Below, in pieces: positions 6,184-14,358 of a DNA stretch of 31,520 bases. The notes below the pieces were generated by a model that saw only the letters and a program-made list of their open reading frames with translations, was not told the origin of the DNA and did no database searches. The stretch spans positions 1 to 31,520 of the forward strand of contig SFOB01000020.1 in the NCBI GenBank assembly GCA_004554075.1, in the 5' to 3' direction. How positions within the stretch are numbered: the stretch's first letter is position 1; each line of letters starts with the position of its first letter. A program made the position numbers and the translations under genes. Source of the DNA: Treponema sp. Lineage in GTDB: Bacteria > Spirochaetota > Spirochaetia > Treponematales > Treponemataceae.

Positions 6184-7815
6184 ATGAGTAACAATAACGA
6201 AAATCAGAATGAAAAGAGAGATCCATTGCTCTGTCATTGGGCAGACCAGATGGCCAGCCAGATTATCCGCGAGAAGGGAGATCTGGATTCTTATACCTGT
6301 GCATCAGGAATTACACCTTCAGGAACAGTTCACCTTGGAAACTTCCGCGAAATTATTACAGTAGACCTTGTTGTTCGCGCACTTCGCGACCGCGGTAAGA
6401 AAGTACGCTTTATTTATTCATGGGATGATTACGATGTATTCCGCAAGGTTCCTGCTAACATGCCTGATCCTGAAATCCTTGAAAAATATCTTCGCTATCC
6501 TATTACAGAAGTGCCTGATACAACAGGCCGCAACGAAAACTATGCGCGCCATCACGAGGTAGATATTGAAACTCAGCTTCCACGCGTTGGCATTCAGCCT
6601 GAGTTCCTTTATCAGGCAAGCCGCTACCGCGCTAACCGCTATGCAGAAGGTATGCGCAAGGCTATGCAGAACCGCGACGTTATCAAGGAATGTTTGAACG
6701 AATACCGTGATGATGCTCACAAGATGAAGCCTGAAGATGTTTACTGGCCTGTAGCAATTTTCTGCGGAAAGTGCCAGAAAGATACAACTGAAATTACAGA
6801 CTACGACGGAGAATACGGAATCACTTATAAGTGTGAATGCGGTAACTGCGAAACTGCAGATATCCGTACTTTCAAAGGCGCAAAGCTTGGCTGGCGTGTA
6901 GACTGGCCAATGCGCTGGAACGAAGAAAAAGTAGTATTCGAGCCGGGTGGAAAAGACCACATCAGTCCTGGCGGAAGCTACGATACAGCAAAACTTGTTT
7001 CTAAGAGAATCTATAACTGGGACGCTCCTGTTACAATGCGCTATGACTTTGTAAACCTCAAGGGAGTTCCTGGTAAGATGTCTTCTTCAAAGGGTAAGGT
7101 AATTGCTTTGCCTGATGCTCTGGATGTTTACCAGGCAGAAGTTCTCCGCTATCTTTTTGCAGGAACACGCCCTAACACAGAATTTGCAATCAGCTTTGAT
7201 ATGGACGTTCTCAAGGTTTATGAGGACTACGACAAGACAGAGCGTATTGTTTACGGAATCGATAAGGCAAAGAGCGATGACCACTTCAATAAGGAAAAGC
7301 GTATTTATATGCTCAGCCAGATTGATGGAAAGATTCCTGAGGTTATGCCATATCAGATTACAATCCGCCAGCTTACAACCTTGCTCCAGATTTATTCTGG
7401 TGATATTGATGCTGTAATTAAGGCTCTTGGAGATGTAAAACCTGAACAGGAAGAGCGCCTCCGCCGCCGTATTGAGTGTGCATGGTTCTGGGTAAAGCAT
7501 TCTGCTCCAGACTGCGCTCCGGATTTCTGCTTTGAACTCAGAAATGACGGAAGCAAGGCAGACCTCTCAGGCGACCTTTTGACTGCAGTAAAGCGTGTTC
7601 GCGACGAAGTTCTTCCAAAACTCGATACCTTCCAGATTGATAAGGAATGTCAGCAGGCTATGTATGACATTGCTACAGAAATGGGACTTGAGTCAAAGGC
7701 TTTGTTCACTGCACTTTATCAGGCTTTGATTGGTAAGGATCAGGGACCACGTCTTGGAAGCTTCTTCAGAATTATTGGTAAAGAAAAGCTCGAGAAGATT
7801 TTGAGCGTATATTAG
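6184..7815 (+). CDS. lysS: Lysyl-tRNA synthetase, class I (archaeal type)
   Basis: Charges tRNA-Lys with lysine in the cytoplasm. The 543-residue protein has class I signatures: the HIGH-like HLGN at 50-53 (context GTVHLGNFRE), and KMSSSKG at 298-304 as the KMSKS loop. A zinc-ribbon-like cysteine set, C194/C197 and C217/C219/C222, lies in the connecting domain. The C-terminal region is helical, as in the anticodon-binding cage of class I LysRS. Class I LysRS is the archaeal form; spirochaetes are a well-known bacterial group that uses it instead of the class II enzyme. Length is normal. Codon use is highly biased (CGC, AAG, CTC), consistent with strong expression. It stands alone with its own promoter and terminator. 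Confidence 0.95.
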   Translation: MSNNNENQNEKRDPLLCHWADQMASQIIREKGDLDSYTCASGITPSGTVHLGNFREIITVDLVVRALRDRGKKVRFIYSWDDYDVFRKVPANMPDPEILEKYLRYPITEVPDTTGRNENYARHHEVDIETQLPRVGIQPEFLYQASRYRANRYAEGMRKAMQNRDVIKECLNEYRDDAHKMKPEDVYWPVAIFCGKCQKDTTEITDYDGEYGITYKCECGNCETADIRTFKGAKLGWRVDWPMRWNEEKVVFEPGGKDHISPGGSYDTAKLVSKRIYNWDAPVTMRYDFVNLKGVPGKMSSSKGKVIALPDALDVYQAEVLRYLFAGTRPNTEFAISFDMDVLKVYEDYDKTERIVYGIDKAKSDDHFNKEKRIYMLSQIDGKIPEVMPYQITIRQLTTLLQIYSGDIDAVIKALGDVKPEQEERLRRRIECAWFWVKHSAPDCAPDFCFELRNDGSKADLSGDLLTAVKRVRDEVLPKLDTFQIDKECQQAMYDIATEMGLESKALFTALYQALIGKDQGPRLGSFFRIIGKEKLEKILSVY

Positions 7816-7850
7816 CCTAAAATCGAAAATCCGTTAAAAAACGAGCCGAC

Positions 7851-7881
7851 ACAGAGGCAAGCTGTGCTTGCCGCCTGTTTC
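7851..7881 (+). terminator. Probable terminator of lysS
   Basis: ACAG-A-GGCAAGC and GCTTGCC-GC-CTGT form an 11-pair stem with a small internal bulge and a three-base loop, followed by only a short T-run (TTTC). It lies 36 bases after the lysS stop codon. The weak U-tract makes its efficiency uncertain. Confidence 0.6.
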
Positions 7882-7888
7882 ATATTAC

Positions 7889-7916
7889 TTGAATTTAGAA
7901 AATCCTGTGGTACAAT
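7889..7916 (+). promoter_or_regulatory. Promoter of the chemoreceptor gene
   Basis: TTGAAT (7889-7894), 16-base spacer, TACAAT (7911-7916). The predicted transcript starts near 7923 and has a leader of about 27 bases carrying AGGA (7938-7941) eight bases before the ATG at 7950. Confidence 0.6.
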
Positions 7917-7945
7917 GTAGGTATTACAAAATATCACAGGATTTT
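7899..7945. repeat. 11-base inverted repeat around the chemoreceptor promoter and ribosome site
   Basis: AAAATCCTGTG (7899-7909) and CACAGGATTTT (7935-7945) are perfectly complementary, with 25 bases between them and a T-run after the right arm. The -10 box lies in the loop and the ribosome site AGGA lies in the right arm. Only transcripts started upstream of 7899 contain both arms. Confidence 0.75.
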
Positions 7946-7949
7946 TTTT

Positions 7950-9881
7950 ATGAAGCTAAACGGCAAATTTTCTTTTATAATTCTTTTTACAATTTTTCAG
8001 GCGGTTATTCTTACTCTTTTTTCTACGATTAATATCGGGCAGATTCAGCGTCTGAAAGATTATCAGATTATGGAGATGAAGACAGAATCCCAGCTGGCTT
8101 CTATTGTTGATTATCTTGAAAAAATGGATTACTGGGATTTTGATATTTCAACAGCTTATTCTGCTTTTGACGAAAAAAAATCAGCCATTACAGAATCTTT
8201 TAATTATCTGCTTGAAAATCAGGTTGTAGACTCTTTTCCTGAAGATTTTAAATCCAGCCTTAAACAGACAAAACTTACATGGCAGCTGCTTAACGACAGC
8301 TTTGGACCTGTAGAATCAATCTTAAAAACTATGGAAGGAATAACTCCAAGTTCCTCTGTAAATACCAGCATCAAAAGCTTTGGTATAAGGGAAACTGCAG
8401 CCCTTTATACCCAGGATGCAGATATTGCCCAGCTTTTGAGCCTTACAATGGATGCCCATGCACAGATCAAAAAAATCAGACTTCTCTATGTTTCTCTTAT
8501 GGAACTTAATACAAAAAGTCTTAATATGATTGGAAAAATCGTACTGGATAGGGAAACAAGTTTTGTATTGATTACAATTATTTTTGCTTCAATTACTTCT
8601 GTAATTCTTGCCTGTCTGATTTTTATTGTGACTTCTAAGATTTCAAAGAGAATCATTAAGGTAAGAAATGTCACTTCTACACTTGCTGAAAAAGATTTTA
8701 CAACGAGTCTTAAGCCGGAAGGAAGCGATGAAATGCATATGCTGATGAATAATATCAATGATATGGTTCAACAGCTAAATACCTTCTTTGTTCTTGTAAA
8801 GTCTACTGCAAAGAAGGCTTTGAATTCAGAATCTATAATCAATGAATCGGCAAACAGTACTGCAGTAGCTTCAACTCAGATTGATTCCAATATTGATTTA
8901 ATGAAGAAAGAGTTCACAGAGCTTGTTCAGGTAATCAATGGGGCTCTTGGTGTTATTGCAGAAATGAACCTGCATGTAGATACTCTTGTAAAGAGCAGCA
9001 ATGTTCAGACTGAAGCTATTGAAAACAGTAACAGCGCTGTTTCCGAGGTTGTTAAGACTCTTGATTATATGAATAAGATGGCTGTTGAGCGAATGGAAAG
9101 CGCTCAGGCAATGCATTCTTATGTTGCAGATGGTGATGAAAAGATTACTTCAACAAATGAGATTCTTGGTCATGTAGCAGAACAGCTTGATGAGGTTTAT
9201 GAGGTTGTAACAATCATTAATAATGTTGCGGAACAGACAAACCTTCTTTCTATGAATGCGGCAATTGAGTCTGCCCACGCGGGAGAAGCGGGTAAGGGCT
9301 TTAGTGTTGTTGCAGAAGAAATCCGTTCGCTTGCAGAAGAAACTTCAGAAAATGCAGACAAGATTTCAAAGGTTGTAAATGCAATTGTTGAAGCTGTTGA
9401 GAATGCAAACAAATCAAGTCAGTATGCATTTAAAGCCTTTGAAAAAGTTAGTTCGCATGCAGATCAGATTGTAAATTCTTTGCAGGAAATTACAGGTGGT
9501 ATTGGAAAAATTGATTCTCAGATGCTTCAGATTAAGGAGCGAAGTGAGGTTACTTCATCTGCAGCTGATGAAATGAACCGTTACTGTGGAGAACTTGCAG
9601 ATAAACAGAGACAGGTTTCTTCACAGGTTGATAATATGAACGAAGTCTTCCTTACTGCAATCCGGTCATTGCAAAAGATTAAAGATGAGACAGCTGATAT
9701 TGTAGCTAAGATGAAGGATGTAAGTGCTTCCAGCGACGAAAGCTTTAAGAACCTTACTGAACTGGAAAACGTTCTGGATGAGTTTAAGACAAAAGAAACA
9801 GATGCCGTTGAAACTGAAGCTGTAGCTGAAGTTCCCGATACAGAGGCTCCGGTTGATGCGGAGTTTACTTTACAAGAATAA
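7950..9881 (+). CDS. Methyl-accepting chemotaxis protein
   Basis: A 643-residue inner-membrane chemoreceptor that would control CheA through CheW. TM1 is at about 7-28, a periplasmic ligand domain of about 170 residues follows, and TM2 is at about 204-228. A HAMP domain lies at about 229-281, followed by a long coiled-coil signalling domain. The conserved hairpin tip (EQTNLLSMNAAIESAHAGEA and on to VVAEEIRSLAEE) is at about 427-465. The sensor domain is helical without a motif I can name, so the ligand is unknown. The C-terminus is an acidic Ala/Val/Glu tail ending FTLQE without an obvious CheR-docking pentapeptide. It stands alone, with its own promoter, and its 3' end overlaps the convergent permease gene by 17 bases. 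Confidence 0.92.
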   Translation: MKLNGKFSFIILFTIFQAVILTLFSTINIGQIQRLKDYQIMEMKTESQLASIVDYLEKMDYWDFDISTAYSAFDEKKSAITESFNYLLENQVVDSFPEDFKSSLKQTKLTWQLLNDSFGPVESILKTMEGITPSSSVNTSIKSFGIRETAALYTQDADIAQLLSLTMDAHAQIKKIRLLYVSLMELNTKSLNMIGKIVLDRETSFVLITIIFASITSVILACLIFIVTSKISKRIIKVRNVTSTLAEKDFTTSLKPEGSDEMHMLMNNINDMVQQLNTFFVLVKSTAKKALNSESIINESANSTAVASTQIDSNIDLMKKEFTELVQVINGALGVIAEMNLHVDTLVKSSNVQTEAIENSNSAVSEVVKTLDYMNKMAVERMESAQAMHSYVADGDEKITSTNEILGHVAEQLDEVYEVVTIINNVAEQTNLLSMNAAIESAHAGEAGKGFSVVAEEIRSLAEETSENADKISKVVNAIVEAVENANKSSQYAFKAFEKVSSHADQIVNSLQEITGGIGKIDSQMLQIKERSEVTSSAADEMNRYCGELADKQRQVSSQVDNMNEVFLTAIRSLQKIKDETADIVAKMKDVSASSDESFKNLTELENVLDEFKTKETDAVETEAVAEVPDTEAPVDAEFTLQE

Positions 9882-10674
9882 GCAGGAGTGAAACAAGGTA
9901 GGGCAGGGAAATCAAAAAGGATGACGGAATGCCCGGAAAGTAATTCTGTATATTAGCGCCAAAGATATCTGCCAGACAGAATATTATAACCGCTGCCACA
10001 ATGCGCAGCGGCTTTTTTTTGCCCAGAAAAACTGCGGCAAGGGCCATCCAGCCGCGGCCGCTTGAAATGTTTGGAACAAATGAGGAAAGCCGGAGAGTAA
10101 GCAGGATTCCTGCAAGGGTTCCGTAGAGAGAGGCAAGGCACCAGGAAAGGGTTCTCAGGTTGCCGGGATTTACACCCTTTGCTTTTAAAACATCCGCATC
10201 GCTTCCCGTTATCCGCAGGTATAAGCCGTGGCGGCCGAACTTTAGAAAAACTACAGCAAGCGCTACAAAAACCGCTGCTAATGAAAGTGCCGCCGCGCGC
10301 GCCGCTCCTGCAGAAAACTTAAAGGCTTCGTCTGTTAAAACGCCGCGGGTTCCAAAAAACAGCCAGGAGAGGCAGGAGGTCATTGCTCCAAATAAAAGGT
10401 TTAGTGCAATGGCTGCAATAAAGCGGTTTGCTTTGCCGTATTCTATTAGGGCTGAAAAAGCAAAGGTGATTACCAGGGCTGCAAGGCTTGTAAGCAGGGC
10501 GCCTGCGACTGGCGAGCCGGTTGCAAGTGTAAAGGCATAAAAGAGAAAGGCTGAGAAAGAAACGAGTCCGTCCAGAAAGAGCGCAAGGCAGCCGGCAAAT
10601 TCAGAGAAGAGGGCTCCAAGTGAACAGAGGATAAGGGGACAGGAATAAGCAAGGGCAGAAAAAAATGCTGTCAT
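9865..10674 (-). CDS. ABC transporter permease, NupQ/RbsC-like (nucleoside/simple sugar importer)
   Basis: A 269-residue inner-membrane permease with about eight hydrophobic segments. The stretch GLYLRITGSDADVLKAKGVNPGNLRTLSW at about 150-178 is the cytoplasmic coupling-helix region typical of the YufQ/NupQ branch of the branched-chain/sugar permease superfamily. It is shorter than usual (about 300 or more). Its ATG overlaps the TGA of the preceding permease gene (ATGA), so the two are translationally coupled and should form a heterodimeric channel. It is last in the four-gene operon. The operon region is visibly richer in GC than its surroundings, partly because of Ala/Leu/Gly-rich membrane segments. 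Confidence 0.82.
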   Translation of the reverse strand: MTAFFSALAYSCPLILCSLGALFSEFAGCLALFLDGLVSFSAFLFYAFTLATGSPVAGALLTSLAALVITFAFSALIEYGKANRFIAAIALNLLFGAMTSCLSWLFFGTRGVLTDEAFKFSAGAARAAALSLAAVFVALAVVFLKFGRHGLYLRITGSDADVLKAKGVNPGNLRTLSWCLASLYGTLAGILLTLRLSSFVPNISSGRGWMALAAVFLGKKKPLRIVAAVIIFCLADIFGANIQNYFPGIPSSFLISLPYLVSLLLILVK

Positions 10675-11582
10675 GAGCGAGCCCTCCTTAATGAGAAAAG
10701 TTTTTGCCCCGGCTGAACTTTCTGTAAAAATGGAAAGGAAATTATAAATAATATAAAAGCCTGGATGAGGCTGCTTATGTCAAAGCCAAAATTATGAAAA
10801 AGGGCATAGCGGTTTGCATAGGTTGTCATAAAGCCCATGAGGCAAGCCGAAGGTATCAGGGCAAGTGGATTTGCACCTGCAATAAGGGCTGCAGAAAAGG
10901 CGTTCCAGCCCATGCCGGCGTAAAAGCCCTGGTGGCAGGTAAAATAGGTGCCTAGGATTGCTGCCGCCCCGGCGAGGCCGTGGAGACCGCCGGACAATAA
11001 TGCGGAAGTCAATGAAAGTTTTTTGCACGCGAAGCCCGCAAAGCGCGAGAAGGCCGGTGAGGTTCCCAGTATGCAAAGCTGGCGACCCCAGGCGCTGCGG
11101 AAGAGCAGGAACCAGGCGGCGGCAGCCAGCGCTAGTGCAAAGATAAACGAAGCATTTAAAGGCGATGGCTCTAGAATAGAAGGAAGTCTTGCTGCTTCAG
11201 GAATGAATGCGGTGGCTAAAAGATTGTCGGTCTTGCTTCTGGCCGGCCCGCTGATTAAGCCATCGATAAAAGGAATGATTGCCGCAGAGATTATATAAGA
11301 TGTAAAAAGAAAATCTGCATTGCGGAAAATCTTGAACAAGGCAGAAAGAAGTGCAAGCAGGGCAGAAGAGGCAAATGCAGCTGTTATAGCGAGTGGAATT
11401 GCAATTGCTGCCGGCAGTCCACTGTATGCAAGTATTACAGCGCTTACAAAGCCGCCAAGGTATATCTGACCTTCGCCGCCCAAATTGTAGTCTCCTGATT
11501 TTATTGAAATCAGTGCTCCTGTACCAGCAATCATATAAAGAGAGGAAAGGTTTAATGCTGAACCTAAATAGTAAACGTTCAT
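10671..11582 (-). CDS. ABC transporter permease, NupP/RbsC-like (nucleoside/simple sugar importer)
   Basis: A 303-residue inner-membrane permease. GALISIKSGDYNLGGEGQIYLGGF at about 22-45 is the characteristic N-terminal motif of the YufP/NupP branch (substrate-path glycine-rich segment). WGRQLCILGTSPAFSRFAGF at about 169-188 is the coupling-helix region that contacts the ATPase. It overlaps the ATPase gene upstream (ATGA, 11579-11582) and the second permease downstream (ATGA, 10671-10674). Together these three and the Bmp-type binding protein make a complete Bmp/PnrA-type importer. I infer purine nucleosides as substrate from the family of the binding protein; other simple sugars remain possible. 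Confidence 0.85.
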   Translation of the reverse strand: MNVYYLGSALNLSSLYMIAGTGALISIKSGDYNLGGEGQIYLGGFVSAVILAYSGLPAAIAIPLAITAAFASSALLALLSALFKIFRNADFLFTSYIISAAIIPFIDGLISGPARSKTDNLLATAFIPEAARLPSILEPSPLNASFIFALALAAAAWFLLFRSAWGRQLCILGTSPAFSRFAGFACKKLSLTSALLSGGLHGLAGAAAILGTYFTCHQGFYAGMGWNAFSAALIAGANPLALIPSACLMGFMTTYANRYALFHNFGFDISSLIQAFILFIISFPFLQKVQPGQKLFSLRRARS

Positions 11583-12727
11583 TCTGCCTTTCCTATTATG
11601 ATTTTTGTTCCTTTTTTTGCAAGCCCCTCGAGCCGCCTGTAAAGTCTTTCTGTTGCTTCTACATCAAGCCCGTGTGTCGGGTCAAAAAGATAAAGTTCCT
11701 GTGGATTCTCAGCAAGTTCACGTTCAAGAATAAGGCGTTGCAGCATGCCGCCGGAAAGACATAGGGCCTTTTCGTATAATTTTATATTTACGTCGGCTTT
11801 TTTTAGAAGTTCACGAGAGTATTCTTCCAAATCAGCCTGTTTCTTTTCTGTATGATAGGCAGAACAAAGCTGTAATATTGTAAGGTTTGGATTAGATGCG
11901 CGGAAGGTCTTGTCGGAAGGTATATAACCGATTGAATGTACTTCCGTCTTTGGACTTACGGTTTTTGTCATCTTCGGGCTTGACCCAGATATCTTTTCTC
12001 TGAGCCTCATAACTTCATCTTCAGATATATCTTTTTCTTCTATAAAATCCGGAATAGTTAGAGTCTTTGTAAGGCCAAAGAGTTTTTCTTTTATATCTTC
12101 TTCTGTAATCTGCGCTGCAGGAGTTCTTTCAAGTAAGGAGCCGTCTTTCAGCAGTATTACTTCATCAGATTTTTCTATTGCTTCTTTAAAACTGTGGGTA
12201 ATGATTATTATGATGAGGCCGCTATCTGCAAGTTTGCGGATTTTTTCTTTATTTAAAAAGGGCGGTTCATCCAGAATCAGTACGTTTGGACTTTTGAGCA
12301 GTGCACCGGTAAGCGAAGTATTGAATACTTCTACCTCACTGAGATTCCGTACTTCTTCTGTAAGTTCCCGCCCAGGGAGCCAGTTTTGTACAAATTCCGG
12401 GATTCTCTTTGTCATCTTATGGCTGATGCCGATTCTAAGGTTATCCCGGATAGAAAGTGAAGGTGCAAGAAGAGGGCGCTGATGTACACATACAATGCCG
12501 TTTTTAATTGCATCCTTAGGCTTTCTGATTTTTAGTTTTTTTTGATTAAGATAAATGCAGCCGCCTGTAGGCAAGATATCTCCGCAAAGTACATGGGCAA
12601 GTGTCGACTTTCCCGCACCGTTCTCACCCAGGAGAGAATAAATCTTTCCAGGTTCGAAGTCTAAAGAAACTCCTGTGAGAACTGTTTTATACGAATACTT
12701 TACGTTTATATCCTTTAAGCTAAGCAT
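11579..12727 (-). CDS. ABC transporter ATPase, two-domain type with reduced second domain
   Basis: Importer ATPases of this type normally have two full nucleotide-binding domains in about 500 residues; this one has 382. Domain 1 has Walker A GENGAGKST (34-42), Q-loop Q83, Walker B VLILDEP (149-155) and H178, but its signature is degenerate (NLSEVEV, 129-135, instead of LSxGQ). Domain 2 has no Walker A: after a linker it enters at GYIPSD (267-272), then has a good signature LSGGMLQ (324-330) and a Walker B-like LYLFDPTHGLD (345-355), and stops before an H-loop. The parts present could form exactly one composite ATP site, domain 1 Walker motifs against domain 2 signature. It overlaps the next permease gene by ATGA and starts seven bases after the binding-protein stop, without a clear ribosome site. 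Confidence 0.85.
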   Translation of the reverse strand: MLSLKDINVKYSYKTVLTGVSLDFEPGKIYSLLGENGAGKSTLAHVLCGDILPTGGCIYLNQKKLKIRKPKDAIKNGIVCVHQRPLLAPSLSIRDNLRIGISHKMTKRIPEFVQNWLPGRELTEEVRNLSEVEVFNTSLTGALLKSPNVLILDEPPFLNKEKIRKLADSGLIIIIITHSFKEAIEKSDEVILLKDGSLLERTPAAQITEEDIKEKLFGLTKTLTIPDFIEEKDISEDEVMRLREKISGSSPKMTKTVSPKTEVHSIGYIPSDKTFRASNPNLTILQLCSAYHTEKKQADLEEYSRELLKKADVNIKLYEKALCLSGGMLQRLILERELAENPQELYLFDPTHGLDVEATERLYRRLEGLAKKGTKIIIGKAE

Positions 12728-12734
12728 TTATGGC

Positions 12735-13733
12735 TTATTTTATCTCAATTTTTCCAGCACGAATATCGGCAAGTAAATCTGCCATCTTCTTACGAAGATC
12801 TTCTGGAACAGTCTTGATGTAATTCGGATCATCCTGAACAAAGTCAACAAAGCCTTCTTTGATTCCTACCATCTTTGCAGATCCCCATGGAGTAGAGCCT
12901 TCAATGAATTCTTTTGTTACATTGTAAGACATCTTCTTCTGTTCCATAACGCTGGAAGAAATGATTGTTCCAGGAGCCTTTGCAAAGCCGTTATCATCAA
13001 ACCAGGTAATGTAAATCTTGTTGTTTACTGCAGAAGTGATTACACCCTGTGAAGCTCCACCACAAATTGGGAGGATTACATCAACACCTTTTTTTGCTAC
13101 TGCATCTGCAATTTCTGCGCCTTTTGTTGCGTCATACCAGTTTCCTACAATTCTGAAGTCTACTGTAGAACCTGCATTTGCAGCCTTTGCACCCTTTTCA
13201 AAATACGGGTAGATGATGTTGTTCATTACCGGATATTCCTGAGCAGCAATCAGGGCAAGCTTGTGGCTCTTAGACATTAAACCACCGATGTAACCAGTAA
13301 GATATGACTGCTCATACTGATTGTAGCATACTGTATGAATGTTTTTATTGCCTTCCTTTGTTGCATCCAAAAGAATAAACTTCTGGTTAGGGAACTGCTT
13401 TAAAATTGGTTCTACCAGGTCTGGAAGGGAAGGGTTAGAAGAAATGATTACATCATATCTGCGTTCTGCACAGAGGGCTGTAATCTTTGGGCCCCATTCA
13501 GCCTGATTAGTTCCGGCTTCCATAACAAAAAGGTCAATCTTGTTTTTCTTAGCAAGACTCTGATTCTTTTCTTCAACAGCGGCTTTTACGCCCTGAACCA
13601 GCATGTTGTAGGTTGGGCTGTCATCAATGATGCCAGGAACGAATACGGCTATGGATTTTTTAGAAGGTGATTTAGAAAATCCAAAGGAAATAAATGATAA
13701 TAAAATAGTTGTAAATAAAAGTATCTTTTTCAT
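12735..13733 (-). CDS. Bmp/PnrA-family substrate-binding protein of an ABC importer
   Basis: A 332-residue periplasmic binding protein of the basic membrane protein family, whose characterised spirochaetal member PnrA (TmpC) binds purine nucleosides. It has a signal peptide (MKKILLFTTILLSFISFGFS) without an evident lipobox cysteine. The mature part shows family features: VFVPGIIDDSPTYNMLVQGV near the start, YEQSYLTGYIGGLMSKS at about 150-166, and VDVILPICGGASQGV at about 225-239. I chose the ATG at 13733, because a longer in-frame ATG at 13769 would lie on the -35 box. The promoter gives leaderless geometry. It is the first gene of the operon with the ATPase and two permeases. Substrate is inferred from the family. 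Confidence 0.88.
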   Translation of the reverse strand: MKKILLFTTILLSFISFGFSKSPSKKSIAVFVPGIIDDSPTYNMLVQGVKAAVEEKNQSLAKKNKIDLFVMEAGTNQAEWGPKITALCAERRYDVIISSNPSLPDLVEPILKQFPNQKFILLDATKEGNKNIHTVCYNQYEQSYLTGYIGGLMSKSHKLALIAAQEYPVMNNIIYPYFEKGAKAANAGSTVDFRIVGNWYDATKGAEIADAVAKKGVDVILPICGGASQGVITSAVNNKIYITWFDDNGFAKAPGTIISSSVMEQKKMSYNVTKEFIEGSTPWGSAKMVGIKEGFVDFVQDDPNYIKTVPEDLRKKMADLLADIRAGKIEIK

Positions 13734-13740
13734 GAGCTTA

Positions 13741-13769
13741 AATATAGTTTTATATAAAACTAAAGTCAA
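13741..13769 (-). promoter_or_regulatory. Sigma70 promoter of the Bmp importer operon, leaderless geometry
   Basis: On the minus strand TTGACT (13769-13764), 17-base spacer, TATATT (13746-13741), then seven bases to the ATG at 13733. No Shine-Dalgarno is present. The outer arm of the large palindrome (13771-13922) begins one base upstream of the -35 box. Confidence 0.72.
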
Positions 13770-13770
13770 G

Positions 13771-13922
13771 TCGAAATATAAAAAAAATCAAGTACACCCA
13801 AAAAAAAGTCTGACGCTCCCGTGGAAAAAGGGTATTGCCAACGGGGATGATGTTGTCAACACCCTTTTTCCACTCCGCATCAGACTTTTTTTTACTCCGT
13901 AGCAGATTTTTTTATATTTCGA
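13771..13922. repeat. 152-base nested palindrome between marR and the Bmp operon (includes terminator hairpin)
   Basis: The outermost arms, TCGAAATAT plus an A-run plus TC (13771-13789) and the complement (13905-13922), match over 18 bases with one extra A. Inside, an A-run plus GTCTGA pairs with TCAGAC plus a T-run, then GTGGAAAAAGGGT pairs with ACCCTTTTTCCAC, then TTGCCAAC with GTTGTCAA (one mismatch), around a nine-base loop. The inner part is a strong two-way terminator for marR. The outer arms are not needed for that and give the whole a mobile-palindrome or regulatory look. Confidence 0.8.
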
Positions 13923-13926
13923 TTTT

Positions 13927-14358
13927 CTATTTGGATATAAAATTATCTTTAATTCTCATTAGTGCCTGGAAGAAGGTTTGTTTCTCTTCTTCGCTAAAAC
14001 CCCTGTAAAAAGTTTCGAGGAGATCTTTTGATAAATCCATAGCTGTTTGATTGAACTGTTTTCCTTTTGCGGTCAGGTAGATGATGCGGCTTCTTTTGTC
14101 GGCGGGGTCGGGTTTGCCGGTGATAAAGCCTTCGGATTCCAGTTTTCGTACTAATACTGTTGTGGTGGATTTATCCCGGTTGATTTTTTCTGAGAGTTCT
14201 CCCATTGTCATTTCTTCATTTACACTCAGCTGAAAAAGAATGTTTCCGTGTGATGAGGCAAAATCCGGGTAGCCTCTTTCCTTTAGTTTTTCAATTATAA
14301 AATCAGCTGTAATTGTATGAATGTGTGAAAGAAGTGAAATTGAAGAATTTACGTCCAT
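13927..14358 (-). CDS. MarR-family transcriptional regulator
   Basis: A 143-residue winged-helix regulator that should bind DNA as a dimer. The recognition region is MTMGELSEKINRDKSTTTVLVRKLESEGF at about 50-78, followed by the wing DPADKRSRIIYLTAKG at about 84-99; flanking helices would make the dimer interface. Length is typical. It is divergent from a membrane-protein gene 60 bases away, and the shared promoter region carries an inverted repeat (TAACAATA/TATTGTTA) over both -10 regions, so autoregulation and control of the membrane protein is the natural hypothesis. Its own start codon follows a -10 box by six bases with no ribosome site. The inducer cannot be predicted. Confidence 0.88.
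   Translation of the reverse strand: MDVNSSISLLSHIHTITADFIIEKLKERGYPDFASSHGNILFQLSVNEEMTMGELSEKINRDKSTTTVLVRKLESEGFITGKPDPADKRSRIIYLTAKGKQFNQTAMDLSKDLLETFYRGFSEEEKQTFFQALMRIKDNFISK

Noticed and set aside
11579..12727. ATPase gene as a frameshifted pseudogene
   Set aside because: The frame is continuous, both flanking junctions are tight (ATGA and seven bases), and the motifs kept are complementary. I see no leftover Walker A in another frame, although I could not run an alignment.
13734..13769. Longer start (13769) for the Bmp binding protein
   Set aside because: The ATG is inside the -35 box and would put 12 residues before a normal signal peptide.
13771..13922. Insertion sequence or CRISPR
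   Set aside because: No transposase frame, target-site duplication or repeat-spacer array is evident; it is only a nested inverted repeat.
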